Counted from the stretch's first letter, positions 45,864 through 55,693 are shown. The stretch: DNA of 64,000 nucleotides from Enterococcus sp. 9E7_DIV0242 (GCF_002140975.2 NZ_CP147247.1:2454501-2518500), one strand, 5' to 3'. Numbers and translations: made by a program. The notes: generated from the sequence alone by a model not told the origin.

Positions 45864-47387
45864 ATGAGTATCACACTGACAGAAATCCGAACGTGTTTAC
45901 TGAAAGAACAGCTTTTAAAAGAAATCGTGACCGCATCTGACTGGTCATTGGCTCTTCCCGATAAATCGTCCACTACACAAATTCACGCACTCTCCTATGA
46001 TTCAAGAAAGGTTTCTGAAACGACCCTTTTTTTCTGTAAAGGATTGGGCTTCAAAGAAGACTATTTGAAAAACGCCGTTGCAGACGGCTTGAAATTCTAT
46101 GTCTCTGAAACACCGTATGAGACGGAGGCGGAGTTAGGTTTTATCGTAACAGATATTCGTAAAGCTATGGCCGTCTTGAGTATGCTGTTTTACGATTACC
46201 CGCAAAACAAAATGACCCTAATTGCTTTCACCGGAACAAAAGGAAAAACCACGGCGGCTTATTTCACAAAATTCATTCTGGATCATTCGACCAATAACAA
46301 AACAGCGATGCTGTCCACTATGAATTCTACGCTAGACGGAAAAACCTTCTTCAAATCACAGCTGACCACACCTGAATCAATGGACCTGTATCAAATGATG
46401 GCAGAAGCTGTTGAAAATGGCATGACTCACTTTGTCATGGAGGTCTCCTCACAGGCGTACAAGGTACAACGTGTTTATGGATTATTTTTCGATGTAGGTA
46501 TTTTCCTGAACATTTCGCCGGATCATATAAGTCCGATCGAGCATCCAACCTTTGATGATTATTTCTTCTGTAAGCGACAGCTAATTGCTCACTCCAAGAA
46601 AATCATCATCAATCAAGAATCTGACTACTTCCATTTGCTGAAAGAAACGGCGGCTATGACCGAGACACCGATGATCACTTATGGCAGTGAGGCTGGCGAG
46701 GAAACAGATTACGTTTATACAAAAGATTCAGAAGATTCACTGGCATTCTCTGTGACTTCTAAAAAGGATGAACTCCACCTTTCAGGCGCCTATCAGTTGC
46801 GACTTGGCGGAGAGTTCAATATGGGGAATGCACTAAGTGCGGCAATTGCGGCGGCACTGGCAGGGGCTTCAGGTGAGGACTGCAAGATAGGAATTGCTGA
46901 TACAGTCGTTCCCGGACGGATGGAGCAACTGACAAACACGAATGGTGCGAAGGTATATGTCGATTACGCCCATAATTATGTCAGCTTGCAAAGTCTGTTG
47001 CAGTTTGTTAAAGAGGAGCATCCGGACGGACGGATCATCGTCGTCTTGGGCAGCCCAGGTGATAAGGCGATCTCACGTCGGAAAGACTTTGGTGAGGTGC
47101 TGTCACAACTGGCTGATGTTGCCCTACTGACGACTGATGATCCAGCAACAGAGGACCCGCAAGCTATTTCTGAACAAATCGCCGAGCACATTGAAGCCGG
47201 CGTTGATTTTAAGATTATTATCGATCGAGAGATAGCGATCCAGACAGCGCTGACTGTTAGCCAGCCTGAAGATGCTGTTGTTCTTGCCGGAAAAGGTGCT
47301 GACCTCTTCCAAAAGGTTGGTAAAGAAGATGTCCCTTATGAAGGAGACTACGCATTAGCTGAGCGCTTGATTGCCTCACAGGATTGA
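45864..47387 (+). CDS. murE: UDP-MurNAc-L-Ala-D-Glu:L-lysine ligase
   Basis: 507 residues. Mur ligase domains in order: N-terminal substrate domain with YDSRKVS, ATP-binding GTKGKTT (124-130), central EVSSQ and DH motifs, C-terminal domain with DYAHN and DDPATEDP. In the position read by the diaminopimelate-type DNPR motif it has DDPATEDP, the pattern of L-lysine-adding enzymes. It adds the third residue of the peptidoglycan stem. ATG 45864 follows GGAGG with eight-base spacing. It stands alone outside a dcw cluster, as in other lysine-type lactobacillales. Confidence 0.92.
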   Translation: MSITLTEIRTCLLKEQLLKEIVTASDWSLALPDKSSTTQIHALSYDSRKVSETTLFFCKGLGFKEDYLKNAVADGLKFYVSETPYETEAELGFIVTDIRKAMAVLSMLFYDYPQNKMTLIAFTGTKGKTTAAYFTKFILDHSTNNKTAMLSTMNSTLDGKTFFKSQLTTPESMDLYQMMAEAVENGMTHFVMEVSSQAYKVQRVYGLFFDVGIFLNISPDHISPIEHPTFDDYFFCKRQLIAHSKKIIINQESDYFHLLKETAAMTETPMITYGSEAGEETDYVYTKDSEDSLAFSVTSKKDELHLSGAYQLRLGGEFNMGNALSAAIAAALAGASGEDCKIGIADTVVPGRMEQLTNTNGAKVYVDYAHNYVSLQSLLQFVKEEHPDGRIIVVLGSPGDKAISRRKDFGEVLSQLADVALLTTDDPATEDPQAISEQIAEHIEAGVDFKIIIDREIAIQTALTVSQPEDAVVLAGKGADLFQKVGKEDVPYEGDYALAERLIASQD

Positions 47388-47410
47388 TGCCTTATAATTC
47401 AAATAAAACA

Positions 47411-47474
47411 AGCAACACACGAGCCATTTCTGCTAGATCAAACTAGTAAGAACGGCTTGTGTGTTGCTCTTTTT
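47411..47474 (+). terminator. Terminator of murE
   Basis: AGCAACACACGAGCC/GGCTTGTGTGTTGCT stem followed by CTTTTT, 24 bp after the stop. Confidence 0.88.
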
Positions 47475-47557
47475 GGTGTATGCATTGGATATCACATACG
47501 CGCTGTTTCATAATATAATGGTTTTGATAACTACCCGATCTCTGTTGTTACATACTT

Positions 47558-48265
47558 TTACTCACAAGCCCATTTGCCATCCTCTAACTGGCAAGCTGCC
47601 TTGTTATCTCCCATAACTTCTAATTGAATCGTCGTCTGCTCTTTTTCCGCAATTTTCTTTAAGTTATCTAGAATGACCTCAGCTGGTTGAGCCCCACTGA
47701 TCAAGTATTTCTCATTCACAATCAACGCCGGAACACCTTGGAGATTATAGGTCTGAGCCAGTCGGAAATCTTCTTCTACAGCTTGCACTGTTTCAGGCGC
47801 AGCAAATTGACTCTGCCACTCATCAAAATCTATGGACGTCTGTTTGACCAATGACTCAATGACTGAAGGATCTTCAATATTCTTATTTTGTACAAACAAG
47901 CCTTCCTGCAGCTTGTCAAAAACTTCCCAATACATCATTTGACCACCAACTAACCCAGCCGCTTTCGCCGCTAAAAGTCCATTTCTCGATGTCGGAAAGT
48001 CAAAGCTTTCCGCACGCATTCCCTCAATATTGAAGCGATGCTGTTCATCATTTTCATTCGCATGTGCCCAATGCGTCAACACTTCCGGTTTGACCTGTTT
48101 TCGACTGCCAAACATTTGGATAAAGTCCTCTTCCGTCCAGCCTAACGCAAAGGATTTGTGAACGACCTCCACATTCGAAAGCTCCCTGACGATTGCTCTC
48201 AAGCGAGCAGACATCGGAAAACAAAAACTACAGATAACATCATGAAAAAATTCTATCCTTAACAT
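47558..48265 (-). CDS. DsbA-like thiol oxidoreductase (FrnE family)
   Basis: 235 residues of the DsbA/2-hydroxychromene isomerase fold. Active site CSFC at 12-15 after a short strand, cis-proline loop GVPALIVN near 178, and extra C-terminal Cys residues (CQLEDGKWACE). No signal peptide, so it works in the cytoplasm; homologs act in oxidative stress or polyketide modification. GGAGGTAGTAGG precedes the ATG. Confidence 0.85.
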   Translation of the reverse strand: MLRIEFFHDVICSFCFPMSARLRAIVRELSNVEVVHKSFALGWTEEDFIQMFGSRKQVKPEVLTHWAHANENDEQHRFNIEGMRAESFDFPTSRNGLLAAKAAGLVGGQMMYWEVFDKLQEGLFVQNKNIEDPSVIESLVKQTSIDFDEWQSQFAAPETVQAVEEDFRLAQTYNLQGVPALIVNEKYLISGAQPAEVILDNLKKIAEKEQTTIQLEVMGDNKAACQLEDGKWACE

Positions 48266-48377
48266 CCTACTACCTCCATTTTTTCCCAGTATAGCACAAT
48301 TAACTTACTATTAGTTAGTTAACTGCTCATGGTATCCTTTCAGCTTATCTAAGAAAAAATCTACTGCAACCAGCTTT

Positions 48378-48425
48378 AATAGCACTTAAGCACTGCCAGT
48401 TGCTGATAACCGACAGTGCTTGAGT
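48378..48425 (-). terminator. Hairpin after the PTS operon
   Basis: Long stem AGCACTTAAGCACTG/CAGTGCTTGAGTGCT just after the kinase gene. The T run is weak (ATTAAAG), so termination may be partial. Confidence 0.6.
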
Positions 48426-48438
48426 GCTGGTGTCATTT

Positions 48439-49053
48439 TTAGTATTTTATCTGTTGTACCAATCTGTCTAACAATGGAACATAGTCCACTTGATCATAAT
48501 CTGTTACATCAAATTCATAGAGTGTGCCTAAGACAAACTCGTCGTATTTTCTATCTGTAATGATTTTTTTGAACGCTTCTTTCGTGATATGGTTGGTTGC
48601 CAATGTTCGATCCTCTAAAACATCGCCATAATGATAGTGGTCCATGATATAGCTCAAATGACGCTCGTGCTCCCGATCTCGGTTGTAACGACGTTCCCAA
48701 AGTACCTCGAAATCAGCAGTTAATCTAATCGTGATGACCTCATATTCATACGTCTCAGCTAGCTCTCGCAATCGATCTTTTTGCTTGTCGCTAAAAGGAT
48801 ATTCCGAAACAACGACTTGCTTTCCAGCCTCCATGTAAAGTTCCAATGCTTTGTAATAGAAAGGATAGACCTTGATTCGTTCCTGCTTTGCACGCTCCTC
48901 CAGATTGTCAAATCCGATAGAATCGGCATAATATTCCTTGATTTCATCCAATGTTAGTGCATACATATCCGGAAATCGTTCTCGAAGCTTATTCATGAGA
49001 TATGTTTTACCTGTACCGGGACTTCCTGCCAAAAGAATAAAATACTTTTTCAT
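48439..49053 (-). CDS. P-loop kinase-like protein (AAA_33)
   Basis: 204 residues. Walker A GSPGTGKT (10-17), a D-E motif in ALTLDEIKEYY, and arginine-rich lid ERRYNRDREHERH near residue 115. Resembles small-molecule kinases of the adenylylsulfate/gluconate kinase group. It is the last gene of a PTS-aldolase operon, so it may phosphorylate a sugar intermediate, for example the second phosphate needed before aldol cleavage. Substrate unproven. Confidence 0.72.
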   Translation of the reverse strand: MKKYFILLAGSPGTGKTYLMNKLRERFPDMYALTLDEIKEYYADSIGFDNLEERAKQERIKVYPFYYKALELYMEAGKQVVVSEYPFSDKQKDRLRELAETYEYEVITIRLTADFEVLWERRYNRDREHERHLSYIMDHYHYGDVLEDRTLATNHITKEAFKKIITDRKYDEFVLGTLYEFDVTDYDQVDYVPLLDRLVQQIKY

Positions 49054-49058
49054 CTTGC

Positions 49059-49925
49059 TTACTTCCCCAAGTTGGTCGGACTCTCCAAATTCATAAATAA
49101 ACCAATCTTATGAGAAACGATATCTTTGACCACGACATTCGCCGGAATCACGTTATGACGAAGAGATTTATTCACTTCGGTCTCACCAAAAGATTTCTTC
49201 GCTGTTTTTGTCCAATTAACTAAAAGCTCTGTGCCGACATTGAATTTGCGGATACCATTGTTGATCAGCTCCGGATAATCCTCCTCCTTCACACCTGTCC
49301 CACCATGGATGACCAATGGCACATCCACGACTGCATCGATTTCTTTCAACAAAGGGATATTTACCTCTGTTTTTGATTTGAACTGCCCATGATTCGTCCC
49401 GATCGCAATCGCCAACGCATCGACACCCGTCGCTTTCACAAACTCTATCGCGTCCTCGGGCTTTGTATATACCTTGTCATCTTCTGCGACATGAATCCCT
49501 TCTTCTGTACCGCCAATCGTTCCAAGCTCACCTTCAACAGAAACACCTCTTGCATGGGCATAGTCAACAACAGCTTTCGTTTTCAAAATATTTTCTTTGA
49601 AGGGCAAATGAGAGCCATCATACATGACAGAAGTATAACCGCTGTCGATTGCTTCTTTGATATCATCGAAATCACGTGCATGATCCAAGTGCAGAACCGC
49701 ATCCACCATCTCTTCCTCTGCGATCGACTTCATCACATTGACCAATACCTTCATACCAATGTATTTCGCCGTATCCACACTTGTTTGAATAATGATCGGT
49801 GCACCCATCTCTTTTGCTGCTCTCAGCATATCCGGCAGCATCTCCAAATTATGCGTGTTGAACGCGCCGACTGTAAAATTCAATTCCTCTGCTGTTTTCG
49901 TTACTTCCTTTAACGTTGTATACAT
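49059..49925 (-). CDS. Class II ketose-bisphosphate aldolase
   Basis: 288 residues, F_bP_aldolase family. Zinc ligands in VLHLDHARD and GTNHGQFK and VIHGGTG, plus VEGELGTIGG. These enzymes split fructose- or tagatose-1,6-bisphosphate, or related ketose bisphosphates. The kinase follows by five bases. The operon context suggests it acts on the PTS-imported sugar. ATG 49925 is preferred to the TTG two codons upstream. Confidence 0.87.
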   Translation of the reverse strand: MYTTLKEVTKTAEELNFTVGAFNTHNLEMLPDMLRAAKEMGAPIIIQTSVDTAKYIGMKVLVNVMKSIAEEEMVDAVLHLDHARDFDDIKEAIDSGYTSVMYDGSHLPFKENILKTKAVVDYAHARGVSVEGELGTIGGTEEGIHVAEDDKVYTKPEDAIEFVKATGVDALAIAIGTNHGQFKSKTEVNIPLLKEIDAVVDVPLVIHGGTGVKEEDYPELINNGIRKFNVGTELLVNWTKTAKKSFGETEVNKSLRHNVIPANVVVKDIVSHKIGLFMNLESPTNLGK

Positions 49926-49949
49926 AATCAAATCCGTCCTATCTCATTT

Positions 49950-50351
49950 TTAGTATTCGTTATTTCCACCAATCGTCACTTGCTTCGCTATCTGACGCAT
50001 CTCATCCATTTTTCCCATATAATAGTCGATTCCTTGGTCATCACCAGCTCGAGCGGCCTCTGCTCGTTTTTCGTTATAGAGGCTCATCAGCTTTTTATAG
50101 CCGTCGCCTATACTCTTTTTCTTTTCCAAGCTTTTTTCCAGCTTTTCGATAGCTTGCTCCTTTTCATTCAATTCGGATAGTTTAAGTCCTACTTGCTCAA
50201 AAAGTTCTGCCAGTTTATTATTATCTTGGGTAGTTAAAATTTCCTGATTCAATTGATCGATTGCTGATTGTAGATTTTCTACTGCCTCCGGAGACAGAAC
50301 TGCTACTTCTTTCTCCGGTTCTTTTTCTTTTTTCTTAAAAAGTCCAAACAT
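49950..50351 (-). CDS. Coiled-coil protein in the PTS operon
   Basis: 133 residues, charged. Starts MFGLFKKKEKEPEKE, then a long helical region (about 25-90) with heptads such as LNEKEQAIEKLEKSLEKKK, ending GGNNEY. No catalytic motif and no membrane segment. Not recognised; a TPR-like helical scaffold is possible. It lies between the IIC gene and aldolase with short gaps. Confidence 0.65.
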   Translation of the reverse strand: MFGLFKKKEKEPEKEVAVLSPEAVENLQSAIDQLNQEILTTQDNNKLAELFEQVGLKLSELNEKEQAIEKLEKSLEKKKSIGDGYKKLMSLYNEKRAEAARAGDDQGIDYYMGKMDEMRQIAKQVTIGGNNEY

Positions 50352-50371
50352 AGACGTCTCCTACTTTCAGA

Positions 50372-51661
50372 TTAGAATGCTTTCAAAATAGGGCTTAACA
50401 GCCACGCATATAGTAATGCAGCTACAACCGTATCTACATCTGTTGCCGTTGCGTTAACAAAGCCCATTGAATTGAAAATCGTTACCAACAAAGCCGGTAG
50501 CAAGGTGATAAAGAAACCATGTGCGATCCCGCCAATGATTGCTCCCCGTCTGCCACCTACGGCATTCCCAAAGATACCCGCCGTACCACCGGCAAAGAAG
50601 TTCGTCAGCATTCCCGGAAGAATCATCGCAAGACCAAACATCGGCAGTGTAAACATTGCAATAATTGTTCCAATCGTTGTCGTGATGAATCCCAGTATTA
50701 CTGCGTTCGGGCTATACGGAAAGAACACCGGACAATCTAACGCTGGAATCGCATCTGGCACGAGCTTCATTGCAATACCTCGGAAGGCCGGTACAATTTC
50801 CCCTAACAACAGACGAACACCTGCTAATAGTACATACACACCAACGACAAATTGGATCGCTTGAAGAAACGCAAACATGATATAGTTTTGATTGCCGGAT
50901 AATTCAGAAGCAAAGGACTCACCCGCAAACAATACTGTAATGATATATAGTGGCACCATTACCACCATAACTGATAAATACGTATCCTGTAGAAACTCAA
51001 AATGTGAGGGTAATTTGATATCTTCAATTGATTTTTTATTTTCGCCTTTCTCACCAAAAATCTTGGCAATCCCCGCTTCAAATAAATACCCGATTGTACA
51101 AAAATGACCTAATGCAATATCGTCGGAGCCTGTAACTTTTCGAATGATCGGCTGAGCAATCGCAGGCATCGCAATAGCGAAAACACCGCCGATAAACCCA
51201 CCTACCAGAATCAATACAATGCCACGCAAACCAGCAAAATAACCAAATACTGTCGTCATTGTTGCCATCCACAAAATCGCCTGACCTGTTAAAAAGATAT
51301 ATTTCCATTTGGTAAAACGAGCCAGTAAAATATTAAAGATAAAAATTGCCAGGAAGGTTAAAGCAATGTCTCTGCCTAGCCCCAGTTCGTTCATGGCTTG
51401 ACCATTGATTGCCTCGATCGAAGGAATAATCCCCTGCATCTGGAAACCTTCTGTAAAAATCTGTCCAAAGTAGGTCAAGCTACCAACAATGATACTTGAA
51501 CCGGCGCTTAATACTTGAAAGCCCAGCAATGTCTTCAACGTTCCGGAAATGACCTGTCCCGTTGATTTCTTTTGTAAAACCAAGCCCAGCATCGCAATCA
51601 GTGCAATAGTAATAGATGCCTGTGTCAAAATGTTCTCAATAATAAAATTGATAATGCCCAT
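50372..51661 (-). CDS. PTS IIC component, UlaA/SgaT family
   Basis: 429 residues, about eleven membrane segments, of the EIIC-ascorbate family; contains the conserved GxxG-rich GNAVGGRRGAIIGG near the C-terminus and SPNAVILGF. Transports its sugar together with the IIB gene 22 bp upstream. Ascorbate is the best known substrate of the family, but the aldolase/kinase partners differ from the ula pathway, so the substrate may be another polyol or ketose. Confidence 0.87.
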   Translation of the reverse strand: MGIINFIIENILTQASITIALIAMLGLVLQKKSTGQVISGTLKTLLGFQVLSAGSSIIVGSLTYFGQIFTEGFQMQGIIPSIEAINGQAMNELGLGRDIALTFLAIFIFNILLARFTKWKYIFLTGQAILWMATMTTVFGYFAGLRGIVLILVGGFIGGVFAIAMPAIAQPIIRKVTGSDDIALGHFCTIGYLFEAGIAKIFGEKGENKKSIEDIKLPSHFEFLQDTYLSVMVVMVPLYIITVLFAGESFASELSGNQNYIMFAFLQAIQFVVGVYVLLAGVRLLLGEIVPAFRGIAMKLVPDAIPALDCPVFFPYSPNAVILGFITTTIGTIIAMFTLPMFGLAMILPGMLTNFFAGGTAGIFGNAVGGRRGAIIGGIAHGFFITLLPALLVTIFNSMGFVNATATDVDTVVAALLYAWLLSPILKAF

Positions 51662-51683
51662 TTTTTCCCCTCTTTTCTATTTT

Positions 51684-51986
51684 TTAAATAACTCCTTTGT
51701 CCCGTAAGACAGGAGTAATTTTCTCCTCAATCTCAACTTTTGAAACAATATTTTTCAAGTAAATCATGGCTGTATCAGGATCGATCGTAAATTTTTCGAA
51801 CTGAGAACGGAAATTTTCAGCTGTAATAATCACATCTGGCCGCATAGATACGGCTGATGAAATATCACAATGATCCAGCTTCGCCTCTACACCTAGCTTG
51901 TTCAATACATCCTCTGCCGACATCTGTGCCGCAAAGCTGCTGCCTAGCCCTGCTCCGCATACGAATAAAATGTTTAATTTGTTCAT
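51684..51986 (-). CDS. PTS IIB component, UlaB-like
   Basis: 100 residues. Phospho-cysteine loop FVCGAGLGSSF with Cys10. First gene of the operon. Its ribosome binding site AAAAGGAGAACGAAATC aligns with the AAAAGGAGGACTATTTCCC of the adjacent tandem repeats, so the array looks like multiplied copies of its leader. The IIA partner is not separate; the regulator upstream has a IIA domain. Confidence 0.87.
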   Translation of the reverse strand: MNKLNILFVCGAGLGSSFAAQMSAEDVLNKLGVEAKLDHCDISSAVSMRPDVIITAENFRSQFEKFTIDPDTAMIYLKNIVSKVEIEEKITPVLRDKGVI

Positions 51987-52010
51987 GATTTCGTTCTCCT
52001 TTTATTTTTT

Positions 52011-52530
52011 TGTAGAAACTGATTAAGTAATTTCACAGTTTCTCTATTCTGATGGTCCGATAGCTAGTTCCCTAGCTTTCTTGGTAAAAGGGAAATAGTC
52101 CTCCTTTTGCTTTTTGTAGAAACTGATTAAGTAATTTCACAGTTTCTCTATTCTGATGGTCCGATAGCTAGTTCCCTAGCTTTCTTGGCAAAAGGGAAAT
52201 AGTCCTCCTTTTATTTTTTGTAGAAACTGATCAAGTAATTTCACAGTTTCTCTATTTTGATGGTCCGATAGCTAGTTCCCTAGCTTTCTTGGTAAAAGGG
52301 AAATAGTCCTCCTTTTATTTTTTGTAGAAACTGATCAAGTAATTTCACAGTTTCTCTATTCTGATGGTCCGATAGCTAGTTCCCTAGCTTTCTTGGCAAA
52401 AGGGAAATAGTCCTCCTTTTGTTTTTTGTAGAAACTAATCAGATAACTGTCTTGTTTCTTCTTTTCGGTGGTCTGATGCCTCGTTCTCTGCATATCTTTG
52501 ATAAAAAAGGGATGTTCTTTTTTTCGTCAT
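52011..52530. repeat. 104-bp tandem repeat array, 4 near-identical units plus one diverged
   Basis: Units begin TGTAGAAACTGAT at 52011, 52115, 52219 and 52323, each exactly 104 bp, differing at a few positions; a diverged fifth unit begins at 52427. Each unit contains AGAAACTG/CAGTTTCT and AGCTAG-TTCC-CTAGCT inverted repeats and, on the minus strand, an AAAAGGAGGA motif. 104 is not a multiple of three, and no frame runs through. It lies between the regulator and its target PTS operon. Confidence 0.92.
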
Positions 52531-52565
52531 CGTTCTATTTCTCATCCATTGTTCTCTCGTTCTAT

Positions 52566-54662
52566 TCACCCCTCCTCTTTTTTTGAAAAAAGCAGTTGTT
52601 TGAAGCTGGCAATCGTTGTGCAATCAATCAGCTGATTCAGCTTTGACTCATCGTTGATCAGCTCGATCAATTCTTTCATGATCGTCAGGTGTGAGTACGA
52701 ATCGACCGCGGCCAAGCAGAAGATGATTTTTACCGGGTCCATCTCCGGATTCCCAAAATGAATAGGCTGGTCTATCGTAGCTACACTGAGCCCTAATTTA
52801 TTGGCACCGTCTTCTGGCCTAGCGTGCGCTAAAGCCAAATGTTTCCCTATCACAATGTATGGCCCATACTCCTCTACTGCATGAATCATGGCATCAACAT
52901 ATCGCTTTTCAATAATATTTTCTTTAACTAGCGGCTTTGCGGTACGCTCAATTGCTTCGTTCCATGTTGCTGCTTTTTCTTTAATCATGATGTGGTTATC
53001 TGTCAAAATATCTTTTAACATTGGCTGGATCTCCCTTTTATTGATTTCTAAATTCTTTTTCTCAAACAGTGTTTCCAGTTTGGAATAGATTGTTCGATCG
53101 ACCCGACCGCCGCTTTCTTCTACTATGCTTAAAATTTTAGTAAACAGCTCCGTGGACTCATTCCCATTCGCCTCCAATCGTTGCAGCTCATCATTTCTTC
53201 GCAAAAAATCTTCGACTATTGGACTATTCGCCTCCGTAAGAATTGGATCGATTACCAGAACAGGTTTGTTGCTGTATGCCAGTTTGAAGGTACTAAAAAT
53301 CAAATCGACATCTAGTTTATCTACCAGCTCGACTTCCTTCGAGCTCAATACCGCAACGATTTCAATTTGCGGAAATTTTTCTTTCAAATTCTCTGCCAGT
53401 AAATTCCCTGTGGCCAGACCGTGGTTGCACACAACCACCGATTTATAAATATAGGTTAGGTCACGATTGATTGCGCTGGCTACTGTGGAAAAATGAATGA
53501 CCAGAAAAGCTCGCTCATCTTCAATGACTTTGCCTCCAACAACCTCTTCAAGTGTCGGGATAAATTGGGACACCGCACGATAGATTGGGAAGTAGTTTAT
53601 TCGAATATTCTCTTTTAGTGGATTAAAGACTTGGACATCATTTTTTATCCGAATAATCAAGGCTGCCATATGCTTATATAGGCTTTCCCATAGCATTTCT
53701 TCTTTTAAATGAAAGGGAATATGTGTCTCGTTCTCTACAAATTGAATCATCTGAATCGTCAGCAGCTGCGCCTGTACCCACTCTAGTGTGTTTGAAATAT
53801 CCCTTGTATTGAACGTTTCGATCGTAAAACAGATATAGTTGCGTTCTACCTGAGGCACATCTTCCAGTTGAAATTCCTTGATGATCTTATCAATAAAATC
53901 AGAAAAGCTATTGTCTTCAAACTCCCCGTTTTTCCAGCTTACTGCTGAAATCAGCTCATGCCTTTTCACTCGCTGTAGCCAAATCAACGTAAACAGTAGG
54001 ATCTGATTTTTGTAAATATCATTTTCCTGTTTGGACCGCTTACTCGAATAAATTTCATCCAGCTTTTTGATATCATTTAAATCAATGTACTTGTTAAAAA
54101 TTTTTTGTACCGGTGTCACCTGTGGGTCTTTCCCCATGGAAAACCCAATCATATCCAAATTTTGATTGATTAAATCGTAGATCATCGTGCGAATCGATCG
54201 CTCAGATCCTTTATACGACAACCCTTGCCTCCCATAACTAACGATTTCTATCCCATATTTCAGTAAATCTGCCCTCAGTCTCCGCATGTCCTCATCCATC
54301 GTACTTTTAGAGATTTGGAACTCTTCTTCTTTGCGATTTAGATACACCGGATTTTTTCCATAAGCAATAGCTAAGACAATATCAAAGGTTCTTTCCTTTC
54401 GATTTAGTAAATCACCTTTTAAATTCAGTAGGGCCATTTTCAATGTTTTCTCATCAACAGCAGTTAGCTTTAGAAAAAAACCTTTGTTTCGAATCGTCAG
54501 AATTTCCGGCAGACCTTTACTGATCAACCACTCATTTGCCTCAAGAATTTCTGTTCGAATCGTACGCTGACTCACATTAAAATCAGTTGCCAGTGTCTCT
54601 GCTTTGATTGGATACTCTGATACGCTAATTCGTTGAAGCAATTCAACCGTTCTTGTTTTCAT
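52566..54662 (-). CDS. BglG/LicR-type transcriptional regulator with PTS domains
   Basis: 698 residues. N-terminal HTH_11 (about 1-60, NVSQRTIRTEILEANEWL) and Mga-like helix-turn-helix, two PRD domains (about 180-390), a IIB-Gat-like domain with VVVCNHGLATGNL (about 410), and a C-terminal IIA-Fru/Mtl domain (about 550-695) with phospho-His in GKHLALAHARPEDG. PTS phosphorylation of PRD, IIB and IIA sites sets activity. The IIA domain might also supply the missing IIA for the adjacent IIB/IIC. AAGGAAAATACCTCT precedes the ATG. Confidence 0.88.
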   Translation of the reverse strand: MKTRTVELLQRISVSEYPIKAETLATDFNVSQRTIRTEILEANEWLISKGLPEILTIRNKGFFLKLTAVDEKTLKMALLNLKGDLLNRKERTFDIVLAIAYGKNPVYLNRKEEEFQISKSTMDEDMRRLRADLLKYGIEIVSYGRQGLSYKGSERSIRTMIYDLINQNLDMIGFSMGKDPQVTPVQKIFNKYIDLNDIKKLDEIYSSKRSKQENDIYKNQILLFTLIWLQRVKRHELISAVSWKNGEFEDNSFSDFIDKIIKEFQLEDVPQVERNYICFTIETFNTRDISNTLEWVQAQLLTIQMIQFVENETHIPFHLKEEMLWESLYKHMAALIIRIKNDVQVFNPLKENIRINYFPIYRAVSQFIPTLEEVVGGKVIEDERAFLVIHFSTVASAINRDLTYIYKSVVVCNHGLATGNLLAENLKEKFPQIEIVAVLSSKEVELVDKLDVDLIFSTFKLAYSNKPVLVIDPILTEANSPIVEDFLRRNDELQRLEANGNESTELFTKILSIVEESGGRVDRTIYSKLETLFEKKNLEINKREIQPMLKDILTDNHIMIKEKAATWNEAIERTAKPLVKENIIEKRYVDAMIHAVEEYGPYIVIGKHLALAHARPEDGANKLGLSVATIDQPIHFGNPEMDPVKIIFCLAAVDSYSHLTIMKELIELINDESKLNQLIDCTTIASFKQLLFSKKEEG

Positions 54663-54929
54663 AGAGGTATTTTCCTTTCTGACACTAGTATATGTTTCCG
54701 CTTACAAATTAAAAAGTAGAAATTTCTTCCGCTTCATTTGGAAGAAATACACACGCCAAGCATTTAAAACTATTTCATCAGTAATTCTACCAATCTTGGA
54801 AGCAACCAATCAGCAAGCTTTTTTGACCTTAATAACTCACGCAGTATGAGGACCAGTCTTTTTTTATATTCCCACACACCCTCAATTGATTCCTCATGAT
54901 AGTTTAGTTATACTAAATCTTTGTCTAAC

Positions 54930-54978
54930 AAAAAAGACTATTCTGACACCTTGTTCAGTATCAGATCAGTCTTTTTTT
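54930..54978. terminator. Bidirectional hairpin terminator
   Basis: AAAAAAGACT/AGTCTTTTTTT stem with inner CTGACAC pairing. It separates the leftward regulator promoter region from the DUF1722-side gene. The rest of 54663-55092 shows no gene. Confidence 0.7.
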
Positions 54979-55092
54979 AAATTATAAAGTTGTTCACTGT
55001 CAAACGCGAATGTGGCTGTAGAATGGTCAAAGGACTATCCATCAGAACTCATTTTAATACCTATAAGAGTTAAGCCAATCTAAAATACGCCT

Positions 55093-55455
55093 TTAAATAA
55101 AAATTCCTTTTTGATTCAAGTTTAAAATACACTCGGATAAGTAGGCATTGTTATGTTCAGGATAAATAGGCACTTCTAACTTTTCTTCTTTTAGTTGTTT
55201 GTACGCAAGACAATTCGTTCCTCGATAGAAAGGATCTCTCCACTGTATCGAAGGCGTGTAGCCTCTAAAAATCATTTCATCCATAACAAGTGTATGGTAT
55301 TGAAATAATTTATAAGGTGAATAATTAAATACATAGTTTACCGTAGCATGATTTTTCCCCCAACCATTCCCCCGTAACGCACAGCATTCTCTATGTTGTC
55401 CTAAGAGCTGTTGTCTAGGTAGAACCGAAATCAGCTGTTCATGCCATAGTCGCAT
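55093..55455 (-). CDS. Pyrimidine dimer DNA glycosylase-like (TIGR02328 family) protein
   Basis: 120 residues. Near-complete match to the family pattern MRLWHE(x)LI..LPRQQLLGQHRECCALRGNGWGK, with YSPYKLF..H.LVM.EM. The family is related to T4 endonuclease V-like proteins; enzymatic role in this short form is not established. Ribosome binding site ATAGGAGGAAACGAT precedes the ATG. Monocistronic. Confidence 0.85.
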   Translation of the reverse strand: MRLWHEQLISVLPRQQLLGQHRECCALRGNGWGKNHATVNYVFNYSPYKLFQYHTLVMDEMIFRGYTPSIQWRDPFYRGTNCLAYKQLKEEKLEVPIYPEHNNAYLSECILNLNQKGIFI

Positions 55456-55693
55456 ATCGTTTCCTCCTATTATGTAATGATTTAAATTCCTAAGACTACT
55501 TGATTGCCGAATTTTTGATCCGTTTCTTTTTTAAACGTGAACATAAAAATTTATTTTAATAGTAAGCTTTGCCTGAATAAATTTCAAGAATAAAAACCAA
55601 TGCTCGAAATTTTAAAAATCATGCTGTAGTCTCATTCTTTTTCTTGCCAGACATGGTATACTCGCTGTACTTATAGGTCAAGGAGGTAAAAAA

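Noticed and set aside
52011..52530. CRISPR array
   Set aside because: The 104-bp units are continuous without variable spacers, and no cas genes are present.
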